From: Deinococcus aerolatus
GTDB taxonomy: Bacteria > Deinococcota > Deinococci > Deinococcales > Deinococcaceae
DNA: 64,000 bases
Direction of reading: 5' to 3'
Assembly: GCF_014647055.1 (NCBI RefSeq)
Contig: NZ_BMOL01000007.1
Location: 62,001-126,000, forward strand
Below the pieces are notes generated by a model that was not told where the DNA came from, made no database searches, and saw only the letters and a list, made by a program, of their open reading frames with translations. A program made the position numbers and the translations under genes. Of the stretch, positions 21,775 to 33,397 are shown piece after piece. The stretch's first letter is position 1. Each line of letters opens with the position of its first letter.

Positions 21775-22111
21775 GGATGAACCTCCGGTAAAGACCATAT
21801 GGACAGGCTCGCATTGTGCCTCAATCCTGGCTGCTCTGGGTGAACAGGGCCACGGGGGCGCGTAGAGCCACTTCCTTCTCTGTGCAGACGGCCCTGGAGT
21901 GCACGCTCTGGCAGACGCGCTTCGCGGCAGGAGGTTCGGCTGGGTAGGCGCTTGTCCGCCCGTCGCCCCTGCAGAGACGGATGCTCAGGCGGGCTTCTGG
22001 CCTGGGGGTCCTTCCCCATTTAGCAAAGCTTGTGACGGTGTGATGAACCGAACTCGCGCAGACTGCGTATAGCTGAACGAGAGGCACAGTTCACCCACTG
22101 GAGGCAGACCC
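21775..22111. other. Divergent intergenic region between BMP gene and msrP
   Basis: The 337 bases must hold the promoters of two divergent units. A GGAGG ribosome site (22100-22104) serves msrP, and GGAGGT on the other strand serves the BMP gene. A GTATAG-like hexamer at about 22067 has no matching -35 box at normal spacing, so no promoter is called. No coding frame or riboswitch fold was recognised. Confidence 0.4.
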
Positions 22112-23104
<993 letters not shown>

Positions 23105-23106
23105 GC

Positions 23107-23784
23107 ATGAGCACCGGAGACGCGCGCCAGAGTGCGGCCACGGCAAAGACGCCTGACCGCCGCTCATCCAGACCGCGCCGGAAGGCGGCGCCTCTTGGGT
23201 GGCTGGTGCCGGCGGTGACGGTGGGTGGCCTGCTTCCGGTGGCTGTCCTGATCTGGGACGCCTCCACCGGGGCGCTGGGAGCGAATCCCATCCAGCGCGC
23301 CACCCTTCAGACCGGGCTGCTGACGCTGACTCTGCTGGTGGCCTCGCTGGCCTGCACGCCGCTGCGGCTGCTGACCGGGTGGACGTGGCCCGCACGCATC
23401 CGCAAGGCGCTGGGGCTGCTGGCCTTCGGCTACGGCGTGCTGCACTTCCTGATCTACCTGTTCGATCACGGCTTCAGCCTGGGCGTGATGTTCGAGGACG
23501 TGCTGAACCGGCCCTTCGTGACGGTGGGCTTCACGGCGCTGCTGCTGCTGGTGCCGCTGGCCCTGACGAGCGGCAGAAACGCGGTCAAGAGGCTGGGCTT
23601 TCAGAAATGGACCCGACTGCACCGGCTGGTGTACCTGTCGGCGGGGCTGGGCGCCCTGCACTACTTCTGGGGCGTCAAGCAAGACATCGTGCCGCCGCTA
23701 CTCTACGCCGGGGTGATCGCCGTGCTGTTCGCGCTGCGGCTCGTCCGGCGGGGGCCGACACGCCAGAAAGCCAGTCCCGCCTGA
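23107..23784 (+). CDS. msrQ: MsrPQ haem-binding membrane subunit MsrQ
   Basis: A 225-residue integral membrane protein with about six helices after a 30-residue basic cytoplasmic lead. Histidines suited to haem b binding occur in 'GYGVLHFLIYLFDHG', 'WTRLHRLVYL' and 'GALHYFWGVKQD', as in the ferric-reductase-like MsrQ family. It passes electrons from the quinone pool to MsrP. It is two bases downstream of msrP, so the two form an operon, followed by a hairpin at 23801. Confidence 0.94.
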   Translation: MSTGDARQSAATAKTPDRRSSRPRRKAAPLGWLVPAVTVGGLLPVAVLIWDASTGALGANPIQRATLQTGLLTLTLLVASLACTPLRLLTGWTWPARIRKALGLLAFGYGVLHFLIYLFDHGFSLGVMFEDVLNRPFVTVGFTALLLLVPLALTSGRNAVKRLGFQKWTRLHRLVYLSAGLGALHYFWGVKQDIVPPLLYAGVIAVLFALRLVRRGPTRQKASPA

Positions 23785-23800
23785 GGTGCGAGCAACAGGC

Positions 23801-23833
23801 GCGCCGCCTTCTTCCCTTAGGGAGAGGCGGCGC
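23801..23833. terminator. Hairpin after msrQ
   Basis: Eight-base stem GCGCCGCC/GGCGGCGC enclosing an inner TCCC/GGGA stem, between the convergent msrQ and permease genes, followed on the forward strand by GGTTTA. The T tract is weak, so confidence is moderate. Confidence 0.55.
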
Positions 23834-23876
23834 CGGTTTATGGTGGAGCGTGCGGCTCGGTTCAGGGAGGCCCCTG

Positions 23877-24770
23877 CTAGCGTTCGCCGCGCACGTAGGG
23901 CCGTCCCAGCCCGGCAGGCGCGTGGCCCTGCTGGCCCCGCAGCCCGGCCAGGGCCAGGACCACCAGCACCAGCACAAACGGCATGGCGTTGAACACCTCG
24001 GTCGGAATGGGGCTGTTGCCTTGCAGGCGGAACTGCAGGTAGTACAGAAAACCGAAGAACAGTGAGCCCAGCACGGCCCGTAGCGGACGCCAGCCCACGA
24101 AGATCACCAGCGCCACGGCGATCCAGCCCAGGCCCGCCGTCATATTGTCGGCCCAGGATGCGCGGTAGGACAGCGCCAGAAAGGCCCCGGCTACACCCGA
24201 TAGCGAGCCACCCGCCAACACCGCCAGCACGCGCACCGCGCCCACGTTGACGCCCAGCACGTCTGCTGCAGCCGGGTTCTCACCCACCGAGCGCAGGGTC
24301 AGGCCCGAGCGGGTGGAGTTGAGGTAGAAGGCCAGTGCAGCGGCCAGCAGCAGCGCCGCCACCGTGAACGGATTGATGACGAGGCCGCCCAGGTTCCAGT
24401 CGGCCACCTTGTTGAACAGCGGCAGGCCCTCGAATTTCTTGCCCAGCAGACCCGCCGCGCCGGTGCCGATCAGCGCCAGCGCCAGCCCGCTGACGAACTG
24501 GTTGGCCCGCAGCGTCACGGTGGCCACCGCGTGCAAGGCCGCCAGCGCCGCGCCCGCCAGCATGGACGCGCCCACCGCCAGCCACAGGTTTGCGTCCGGG
24601 CTGCTGGAGGCCACCGCAAAAGCTGCCAGCGCGCCCACCGCCATCATGCCCTCCACCCCCAGGTTCACCACGCCGCCGCGCTCGTTGATGATCGCGCCCA
24701 GGCAGGCCAGCAGCAGCGGCGTGCCCACTGACAGCGCGCGGACCAGGGCTTCGACGACGATATTATCCAT
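23877..24770 (-). CDS. BMP/nucleoside-type ABC transporter permease (second subunit)
   Basis: A 297-residue permease with eight to nine predicted helices. The N-terminal 'LACLGAIINERGGVVNLGVEGMMAVGALAAF' (quoted as two adjoining pieces) is the hallmark of the YufQ/NupQ-like permease in BMP transport systems; 'LRSVGENPAAADVLGVNV' is the ATPase-coupling loop shared with sugar permeases. It pairs with the permease at 24861 and the double ATPase at 26029, all on one strand, to import nucleosides or a related solute. Confidence 0.9.
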   Translation of the reverse strand: MDNIVVEALVRALSVGTPLLLACLGAIINERGGVVNLGVEGMMAVGALAAFAVASSSPDANLWLAVGASMLAGAALAALHAVATVTLRANQFVSGLALALIGTGAAGLLGKKFEGLPLFNKVADWNLGGLVINPFTVAALLLAAALAFYLNSTRSGLTLRSVGENPAAADVLGVNVGAVRVLAVLAGGSLSGVAGAFLALSYRASWADNMTAGLGWIAVALVIFVGWRPLRAVLGSLFFGFLYYLQFRLQGNSPIPTEVFNAMPFVLVLVVLALAGLRGQQGHAPAGLGRPYVRGER

Positions 24771-24860
24771 GTGGAGCCTCCAGGCGGGTGGTTCTCTGGC
24801 CTCTTGAGAAGGCGCGGCAGAGTAGGCGGGCGAAGGGAAAGCTGGGCACCGAACCCGCCG

Positions 24861-25919
24861 TCACGCCCGTACCCCCCAGACCACCCGGTTACGCACAAAC
24901 ACTTCCGAGGCGATCAGGCACAGCAGGATCACGCCGGAAAACACGTCCACCACCCGGAAGGGCATGTTCAGGTCAATCTTGAGCAGGTCTCCCCCGGCCA
25001 GGATGATGCCCATCACCGGGGCCGTGATCAGACACAACGCCGGATTGCCGCGCGCCAGCCACGCCACGATGACGGCCGTGAAGCCGTAGCCCAGGCTGAT
25101 CTGTCCGGCTTCCAGCAGGCGGTGGTGAATCCCGGCAACCTCGCCCGCCCCCGCCAGACCTGCCGCGCCGCCCGTGATCAGGGCCACGGTGGTCATGACC
25201 CGCGCCGAGCTGATGCCCGCGTACCGCGCCGCGCCGGGATTCTCGCCCACCACGCGCAGCGCGTAGCCGAAGGTGGAGCGGCCCAGCAGCCATTGCAGGC
25301 CCAGCGCCACCACCACGCCCAGCAGCAGCGTGGGCCAGTGCACCTGCGTTCCGGCCACGACCGGCAGGTTGGCCGCCTCTGGAAAGGAATCGGTGTAGAT
25401 GTAGCCGCGCACGTCCTTGCCCTTCCACGGCCCGGCGATCAGGTACGTGACCAGCGCCACGGCAATGTAATTGAGCATCAGCGTGGAGAGAATCTCGTTG
25501 ACATTCAGGCGGCGCAGCAGCGCGGCGATCCAGGCCCACAGGCCGCCGCCAACCGCGCCCATGATGAAGACGACGGGCAACAGCAGCGGCCCTGGCAGCG
25601 GCACGAACAGCGCCGTTCCCGCCGCAAAGACCGCGCCCAGCAACAGCTGTCCCTCGCCGCCGATGTTGAAGAACTGCGCCCGGAAGGCAATCGCCAGTCC
25701 CGCACCGACCAGCAGCAGCGGAATGGTGCGCCGCCCGACCTCGGCCAGCCCGGTGGAATCGCCCAGCGTGCCGCGCAGCATGGTGGAATAGACCTCGGCG
25801 GGCGACACGCCGTAGAACACAAACACCAGCGCGCACAGGGCCAGTGCCACCGCCACCGCGGCCAGCGTCACCAGCCCCGCCCTGGCAGCGGAGGGAACGG
25901 CAATGGGAACGAACCTCAT
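24861..25919 (-). CDS. BMP/nucleoside-type ABC transporter permease (first subunit)
   Basis: A 352-residue permease of the YufP/NupP type, with about ten predicted helices. 'FNIGGEGQLLLGAVFAAG' and 'LNVNEILSTLMLNYIAV' are conserved in this family, and 'LRVVGENPGAARYAGISS' is the coupling loop to the ATPase. The ATG at 25919 gives the normal N-terminus; the longer frame to 25964 adds a non-family lead. Gene order ATPase, permease 1, permease 2 is the usual one for these importers. Confidence 0.9.
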   Translation of the reverse strand: MRFVPIAVPSAARAGLVTLAAVAVALALCALVFVFYGVSPAEVYSTMLRGTLGDSTGLAEVGRRTIPLLLVGAGLAIAFRAQFFNIGGEGQLLLGAVFAAGTALFVPLPGPLLLPVVFIMGAVGGGLWAWIAALLRRLNVNEILSTLMLNYIAVALVTYLIAGPWKGKDVRGYIYTDSFPEAANLPVVAGTQVHWPTLLLGVVVALGLQWLLGRSTFGYALRVVGENPGAARYAGISSARVMTTVALITGGAAGLAGAGEVAGIHHRLLEAGQISLGYGFTAVIVAWLARGNPALCLITAPVMGIILAGGDLLKIDLNMPFRVVDVFSGVILLCLIASEVFVRNRVVWGVRA

Positions 25920-26028
25920 GCGGGGGCCTCTGAAGGAAAAACACACAGACAGGGCACGCCACAATGGACGGGCGGGCGGAGAAGCTGTGGGGCCAGCGCC
26001 TGAATACTAACCGCCAACACGTCCAGCC

Positions 26029-27594
26029 TCACGCCACCACCCCCTGCTGCGCGCCCGGCACGCTGTGCGGATGCGCCCCGCCCATCAGCAGTCCCAGGGA
26101 TTCGCGTGTGACCTCTGCGACCGGAAAGGGACCACGCAACTCGCCGCCCACCATCACGCCGATGCGGTCCGAGAGACTGAGCAGCTCGTCCAGGTCCTCG
26201 CTGACCAGCAGGACGCCCGCGCCCTCCCCCGTGCGCTCCAGCAGGACGCGGTGCACCTGATCGGTGGCGCCGATGTCCAGGCCGTAGGTGGGGTGGACCG
26301 CCAGAATCAGCTTCGGCTGGCCGTGCAGCTCACGGGCCAGGATCAGCTTCTGGATGTTTCCGCCGCTCAGCAGGCGACTGGGCGTGTGGATGCCCGGCGT
26401 GGCGACGCTGTACTGCTCCACGTCATGCCGTGCCCGTTCATCCGTGGCCTTCAGATCACGGGCCAGTCCGCGGGCCAGCGGTGGGCGGCCATACCCACGC
26501 AGGGCCAGATTGTCGGCCACCGTCATGCTGGGCACCGTGCCGCTGTGAATGCGGTCTTCCGGGATATGCGCCACGCCGCCCAGAAAGCGCTGCGCCGCGC
26601 CGCCGCCCAGCGGCTGGCCGTCCAGCGTGACTGTGCCGCGTGCCGGGTGAAGACCGGCCAGTACCTCCACCAGTTCACTCTGGCCGTTTCCGGCAATCCC
26701 GGCAATGCCCAGCACCTCGCCGCGCCCCAGCGTGAAGTCCACGCCGCGCAGGGCGGGCAGACCGCGCGAGCCGCTGGCGGTCAGCCCCTGCACCGCCAGC
26801 AGCACCCCGCCGCCCGCCGGAGCAGCGCCGCGTTTGCGGGTAAAGTCCACGCCCCGGCCCACCATCAGCTCGGCCAGGCTCTCGCGGGTGGCGCCCGCCG
26901 TCGGCACGCCGCCCACCACCCGTCCGCGCCGCAGCACGGTCACGCGGTCCGCCACGTCCAGCACCTCGTCCAGTTTGTGGGAGATGAAGATCAGGCTGCG
27001 GCCATCGGCCCTCAGCTCCCGCATCACCCGGAACAGGCCTGCGGCCTCCTGTGGGGTCAGCACGCTGGTGGGCTCGTCCAGAATCAGCACCCGCGCGCCG
27101 CCCAGCAGGGCGCGGATGATCTCCACGCGCTGCTTCTCGCCGGGCGACAGGTCCGCCACCCGCGCCGTGGGGTCCACCTCCAGTTCATACTTCTCCGAGA
27201 GTTCGCGCACCCGGCCCGCCACGCCACGCGCCGGAAACAGCCCGGACCCTCCGCCCAGCGCCAGATTCTCGGCCACCGAATGCCGCGCCACCAGCAGCGG
27301 GTGCTGCGGCACCAGCCCGATGCCCAGCCGCCGCGCCTCCGCCGGGCTGCCGATGCGAACCGCCCTGCCATTCAACTCAACCATGCCCTCGTCGGGCTGG
27401 TACAGGCCGTACAGGATCGAGATCAGCGTGCTCTTGCCCGCGCCGTTCTCGCCCAGCAGGGCCAGTACCTCGCCCGCGCCCACAGTGAGGTCCACGCTGT
27501 CGTTGGCCACCACGCCCGGAAAACGCTTGGTGATGCCGCGCAGCTCCAGTGCGGGAGGGCCGGGCGGAGGGGCTCCAATTTTGACCTGAGTCAC
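26029..27594 (-). CDS. BMP/nucleoside-type ABC transporter double ATPase
   Basis: A 521-residue protein with two fused ATP-binding domains. The first has Walker A GENGAGKST, signature LSPGEKQRVEI and Walker B 'VLILDEPTS' with H-loop 'FISHKLDEV'. The second has the degenerate GIAGNGQSE Walker-A loop and 'LSGGNIQKLILARE' signature typical of this importer type, with 'LILAVHPTYGLDIGA' in place of a full Walker B Glu. It drives the two permeases downstream. The GTG at 27594 gives the usual N-terminus; the frame opening at 27663 adds 23 unlikely residues. It is divergent from pstS. Confidence 0.9.
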   Translation of the reverse strand: MTQVKIGAPPPGPPALELRGITKRFPGVVANDSVDLTVGAGEVLALLGENGAGKSTLISILYGLYQPDEGMVELNGRAVRIGSPAEARRLGIGLVPQHPLLVARHSVAENLALGGGSGLFPARGVAGRVRELSEKYELEVDPTARVADLSPGEKQRVEIIRALLGGARVLILDEPTSVLTPQEAAGLFRVMRELRADGRSLIFISHKLDEVLDVADRVTVLRRGRVVGGVPTAGATRESLAELMVGRGVDFTRKRGAAPAGGGVLLAVQGLTASGSRGLPALRGVDFTLGRGEVLGIAGIAGNGQSELVEVLAGLHPARGTVTLDGQPLGGGAAQRFLGGVAHIPEDRIHSGTVPSMTVADNLALRGYGRPPLARGLARDLKATDERARHDVEQYSVATPGIHTPSRLLSGGNIQKLILARELHGQPKLILAVHPTYGLDIGATDQVHRVLLERTGEGAGVLLVSEDLDELLSLSDRIGVMVGGELRGPFPVAEVTRESLGLLMGGAHPHSVPGAQQGVVA

Positions 27595-27712
27595 TAGGGC
27601 AGTGTGACAGGTTCTTAAGGCTTGATGAGGTTCCGGCACAGCCGCCGGGTCCGAGACCCACACGCTTCAGACCTCCTATCTCAGTCCTGACACGGCGGAG
27701 CCCACACCCCGG

Positions 27713-27752
27713 CTGACATTCCGCTGACCTCTCAGTGACCGGGGGCTGACAC
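27713..27752 (+). promoter_or_regulatory. Double PHO box upstream of pstS
   Basis: Four seven-base repeats, CTGACAT (27713), CTGACCT (27724), GTGACCG (27735) and CTGACAC (27746), are spaced exactly 11 bases apart with four-base spacers. This is the 7-4-7 pattern of PhoB-type binding sites, in tandem, and ends 20 bases before the pstS ATG. Only a poor -10 match (CAGACT at 27761-27766) follows, as is usual for activator-dependent promoters. Phosphate-starvation control by a PhoB homologue outside the window is inferred. Confidence 0.88.
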
Positions 27753-27772
27753 AAGCCGCGCAGACTCGGGAC

Positions 27773-28795
<1,023 letters not shown>

Positions 28796-28818
28796 AGCCG
28801 GCCGGCGCAGCAACCGGG

Positions 28819-28863
28819 GGTGGGCGGGCGGGGAGAACAAAAGTTCCCGCCCGCCCACCTTTT
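28819..28863 (+). terminator. Terminator between pstS and pstC
   Basis: Fourteen-base perfect stem GGTGGGCGGGCGGG/CCCGCCCGCCCACC (28819-28832 with 28846-28859), extended by a wobble pair, with a T run at 28860-28863. It separates pstS from pstCAB-phoU or reduces read-through. Confidence 0.9.
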
Positions 28864-28887
28864 GTGTCAGGAACAACTCCACAGGCC

Positions 28888-28905
28888 CTGACATCCCCCT
28901 GACGC
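28888..28905 (+). promoter_or_regulatory. PHO box upstream of pstC
   Basis: CTGACAT-CCCC-CTGACGC, an 18-base 7-4-7 direct repeat matching the pstS boxes, lies between the pstS terminator and the pstC start. It suggests that pstCAB-phoU has its own phosphate-controlled promoter. The -10 box was not clearly located. Confidence 0.82.
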
Positions 28906-28967
28906 CCTTCTTGTGAACTGCATGTATGTGCCTGACCGGGAGACCCCACCATGATTGAGAGACGGCC

Positions 28968-29977
<1,010 letters not shown>

Positions 29978-29978
<1 letters not shown>

Positions 29979-30841
29979 TGGGCACTACCGCCACCTCCAA
30001 GTCACGGGTCACTGCCGGCCTCAGCATCGCGCGAAAGGCGCAGAACGCCGTGATGGGCAGCCTGATCCTGCTGGCCACCCTGCTGGTGGTGGCCCCGCTG
30101 ATCCTGATCTTCGTGTACCTGATCCGCGAGGGGCTGGGCGCCATCAACCTGGACTTCTTTACCAAGGTGCCGGCCCCAGAGGGCGAGACCGGCGGCGGCC
30201 TGCTGAACGCCATCGCAGGCAGCCTGTCCATGCTGGCGATGGCCTCGGTGTTCGGCGTGCTGATCGGGCTGGCCGGGGGCATCTTCCTGGCCGAGTACCC
30301 GCGCCACCCGCTGATGCCCACAATCCGTCTGGTCAGCGACGTGCTCTCGGGCATTCCGGCCATCGTGATGGGCCTGGTGGCCTACGGACTGATCGTGCTG
30401 AACTTCGGGTTCTCGGGCTTTGCCGGGGCGGTGGCGCTGGGCTTCCTGATGATTCCCATCGTCGTGCGGACCACCGAGGAAGTGCTGAAACTGGTGCCCC
30501 AGACGGTGCGCGAGGCTGGGCTGAGCCTGGGCCTGCCGCAGTGGCTGGTCACCCTGCGCATCGTGCTGCCCGCCGCCGCCGGGGGCATCATCACTGGCGT
30601 GATGCTGGCGCTGGCGCGGGTGGCCGGCGAGGCGGCCCCGCTGCTGTTCACGGCCTTCGGCAACCCCAACGTCAACCTTGATCCCACCAAGCCCATGAGC
30701 GCCCTGCCGCTGGAAATCTACCGGGGGGCCACCAGTGCCTACGACGAGAACCAGCGCATGGCCAAGGCCGGAGCGCTGCTGCTGATCGTCCTGATTTTCG
30801 TGACGAGTCTTCTGGCGCGGCGGTTCAGCCGGAAAATCTGA
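29978..30841 (+). CDS. pstA: Phosphate ABC transporter permease PstA
   Basis: A 287-residue permease with six helices. '[21 protein letters not shown]', '[19 protein letters not shown]' and the coupling loop '[21 protein letters not shown]' mark PstA. Translation can begin at ATG 29978, sharing its A with the pstC stop TGA, or at GTG 29975. The operon continues to pstB after 85 bases. Confidence 0.95.
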
Positions 30842-30926
30842 GGGGTTGCAGGAGAGCCCCAAACAGTTTCATGCTCCGTTTTTGCCCCAGACCACTTCTC
30901 CCCAGACCACTTCTCAAGGAGCCCGC

Positions 30927-31685
30927 GTGACCCCCATCCTCAGCGCAAAAAATGTGAACATCTTCTACGGCGACAAGCAGGCGGTGCAGAACGTGAATCT
31001 GGACGTGCAGCGCGGCACCGTCAACGCCCTGATCGGCCCCAGTGGCTGTGGCAAGACCACCTTCCTGCGGGCGATCAACCGCATGCATGACCTGACACCG
31101 GGCGCGCGGGTCAGCGGCCAGATCGTGCTGGACGGTCAGGACATCTACGCTGCCGGGGTGGACGCCGTCGCCATGCGCCGCCGGGTAGGCATGGTGTTTC
31201 AGAAACCCAACCCCTTCCCCACCATGAGTGTGTTTGACAACGTGGTGGCTGGTCTGAAACTGTCAGGCATGCGGAACAAGGACCAGCTGATGGCGGTGGC
31301 CGAGCGCAGCCTGAAGGGCGCAGCGCTGTGGGATGAGGTTAAGGACCGGCTGAACACCCCCGCCACGGGCCTTTCGGGCGGGCAGCAGCAGCGGCTGTGC
31401 ATCGCCCGCGCCCTGGCGGTGGAGCCGGACCTTCTGCTGATGGACGAGCCGACCAGCGCCCTCGATCCCTCCAGCACCGCCCGGATCGAGGAACTGATGA
31501 CAGACCTCAAGAAGGTCACCACCATCGTCATCGTGACCCACAACATGCACCAGGCGGCGCGGGTCAGCGATACCACCTCGTTCTTTCTGGTGGGCGACCT
31601 CGTCGAACACGGCCCCACCGCCCAGGTATTCCAGACGCCGCGCGACGAGCGCACCGAGGCGTACGTGACCGGGCGTTTTGGCTGA
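30927..31685 (+). CDS. pstB: Phosphate ABC transporter ATP-binding protein PstB
   Basis: A 252-residue ATPase. Walker [10 protein letters not shown] (37-45), Q-loop '[10 protein letters not shown]', signature [15 protein letters not shown], Walker B '[13 protein letters not shown]' and H-loop '[12 protein letters not shown]' are complete, and '[11 protein letters not shown]' is specific for PstB. The GTG at 30927 has AAGGAG six bases upstream. An upstream TTG (30846) in frame would add 27 unconserved Pro/Thr-rich residues, so it is not used. Confidence 0.95.
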   Translation: MTPILSAKNVNIFYGDKQAVQNVNLDVQRGTVNALIGPSGCGKTTFLRAINRMHDLTPGARVSGQIVLDGQDIYAAGVDAVAMRRRVGMVFQKPNPFPTMSVFDNVVAGLKLSGMRNKDQLMAVAERSLKGAALWDEVKDRLNTPATGLSGGQQQRLCIARALAVEPDLLLMDEPTSALDPSSTARIEELMTDLKKVTTIVIVTHNMHQAARVSDTTSFFLVGDLVEHGPTAQVFQTPRDERTEAYVTGRFG

Positions 31686-31760
31686 GTGCTGCGCCACAGG
31701 CCGAAGCCGCTGTCCGGCTCTGCTGACCCCGGCATCACAGGGGCAGGCGATACTGGAGCC

Positions 31761-32447
31761 ATGAGCCGTCTGGCGCAGCACCCTCCCTTCCAGCCCGGTG
31801 GCCCGGCCAGTGTGGCGCAGGTCACGGCCCGTTTTCTGCGAATGCTGAGCATTGCCCTGGAGCAGCTGGAGGCCGTGCGGGACGCCGACGCCCGCGCCGA
31901 GTTCGCCGGACTGACCGCCCGCGCCAGGGTGCTGGAACAGGAGACCAACGAGTTGGAGCGTGAGATCGAGGACGCCTGCCTCAGCGCCTTTGCCACGCCG
32001 CTAAGCCCCGACGAGCTGGCCTTTCATCTGGTGGTGTTCCGCAGCCTGACCAACTTGGAACGGGTGGGCGACTACGCCCTGAAACTGGCCCGCGATCTGG
32101 AAACCTTTGCCCCGCGTGCCCGCAGCGCCACCCTGCAGGACGTGCTGCCGCTGGTGCGCCTGCTCTCCGAGATGCTGGAGCGGCTGGCCTACGCCTTTGC
32201 CGAGCGCGACGTGGCGGCGGCCCGCGAGGTCATGCGGCTGGACTACGAACAGGTGGACGCCCTGTACGAGCAGATGCAGCGGGCCAGCCTGACCCGCCTG
32301 CTGGAGCGTCCCGAGGACACCGACGTGGCCCTGACCGCCAGTCAGATCGCGCGCAATCTGGAGCGGCTGGGAGACCATCTGGTCAACGTGGCCGAGCGAC
32401 TTGAGGCGCTGGTGCTGGGGCGGGTCACGGGCCACCCACCGCTCTAG
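31761..32447 (+). CDS. phoU: Phosphate signalling regulator PhoU
   Basis: A 228-residue all-helical protein made of two PhoU repeats. The metal-binding E/D-x-x-x-D motifs are visible in 'LTNLERVGDYALKLARD' (first repeat) and 'ARNLERLGDHLVNVAERLE' (second repeat). PhoU restrains the PhoR/PhoB kinase pathway when Pst transports phosphate. Its position after pstB is standard. The ATG at 31761 avoids a 25-residue low-complexity lead in the longer frame. Confidence 0.93.
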   Translation: MSRLAQHPPFQPGGPASVAQVTARFLRMLSIALEQLEAVRDADARAEFAGLTARARVLEQETNELEREIEDACLSAFATPLSPDELAFHLVVFRSLTNLERVGDYALKLARDLETFAPRARSATLQDVLPLVRLLSEMLERLAYAFAERDVAAAREVMRLDYEQVDALYEQMQRASLTRLLERPEDTDVALTASQIARNLERLGDHLVNVAERLEALVLGRVTGHPPL

Positions 32448-32456
32448 CCTGGGCCC

Positions 32457-32976
32457 ATGGCTGAACCTGTGACCGTCCGCCCGGTCACACCTGACGACGC
32501 CGCCCTCGTCGTCCCGCTGATTCAGGAGACCATCGGACGCCGAGGGCGTGATGCTGGATTTCTTCACGCGGCCCGGCAACCGCCTGAGTCATCAGAATAT
32601 TTGGATAGCCGTTCGTGTGGGCGAGGCCCTGGGACTGTTGCTGGGCTACGCGGGGGCCGACTCAGAGGCTCTGGACGAGCCACTGCGGGCGCGTCTGCGC
32701 GAGCGCAACCTGCCGGGCGACTTTCTCTCTGAGGGCCACCCCGGCGAGTGGTATGTGGATACCCTGGCGGTCACGCCGGCGGCCCGCGGCCACGGCGTCG
32801 GCGCCAGACTGCTGCACGAGGCCGCCGCACACGGGCTGGGCCGCGTGGGCCTGCTGGTGGAATACGGCAACCGCGCCGTCCGGCTGTACCGCTGCGAGGG
32901 CTTCGTGGTGCAGGAGAAACGCACGCTGGGCGGCCACACCTACGATCACATGGTCCGCCGCGTCGGGTCAGCCTGA
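32457..32976 (+). pseudogene. GNAT acetyltransferase gene broken by a frameshift
   Basis: The first frame begins at ATG 32457 with 'VTVRPVTPDDAALVVPLIQETIG', a typical GNAT N-terminus, and then runs into nonsense near 32535. From there the +1 frame continues smoothly as 'DAEGVMLDFFTRPGNR', 'EWYVDTLAVTPAARGHGVGARLL' (acetyl-CoA loop R-G-H-G-V-G) and 'YGNRAVRLYRCEGFVVQEKR' to a stop at 32976. Joined, the two parts make an acetyltransferase of about 172 residues. The break is near ATCGGACGCC at 32532-32541 and is one extra base or two missing bases. It may be a real mutation or a sequencing error. Substrate is unknown. Confidence 0.85.
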
Positions 32977-33010
32977 CCTGGAGCGGTGCGGCCCAACACG
33001 TCTGCGCCAA

Positions 33011-33274
33011 CTAATAAATATGAAAGTCCCGCAATCCCGTTGCCTCGCTGCGCTGGGTCTGGACGTCGCGCACGCGGGCGTGGGGAGGCCCGCGCCGCAG
33101 CCAGTGCAGCAGGCGGTCAAGGTCCAGCTCATGGCCCTCGGCGACGACCTCCACGCGGCCATCGGTGAGGTTCTCGGCGTAACCTTGCAGCTTTAGATCT
33201 CGGGCATATCTCTGGACGTACAGGCGGTAACCGACCCCCTGAACGTCGCCGATCACCAGGGCAGTCAGACGCAT
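33011..33274 (-). CDS. acyP: Acylphosphatase
   Basis: An 87-residue enzyme that hydrolyses carboxyl-phosphate bonds. 'IGDVQGVGYRLYVQRYA' contains the phosphate loop with catalytic Arg (VQGVGYR), and 'GYAENLTDGRVEVVAEG' has the catalytic Asn in N-L-x-D-G. Length is normal. It is divergent from the tamB-like gene, with 123 bases between starts. Confidence 0.92.
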   Translation of the reverse strand: MRLTALVIGDVQGVGYRLYVQRYARDLKLQGYAENLTDGRVEVVAEGHELDLDRLLHWLRRGPPHARVRDVQTQRSEATGLRDFHIY

Positions 33275-33397
33275 AGGTCTCAGGGTAACGCCCGCAGGAG
33301 AAACAGAGGGTGGAAAGCTGACGGTCTGGTGAGGGCCGGGCCTCCCAACTCACGCGTTGACCCTTAGAATGCCCCCCATGCGCGCGGTCCCGGAACA

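Noticed and set aside
27687..27693. A fifth CTGACAC repeat upstream of the pstS PHO boxes
   Set aside because: It is 26 bases before the first phased repeat and so out of the 11-base register.
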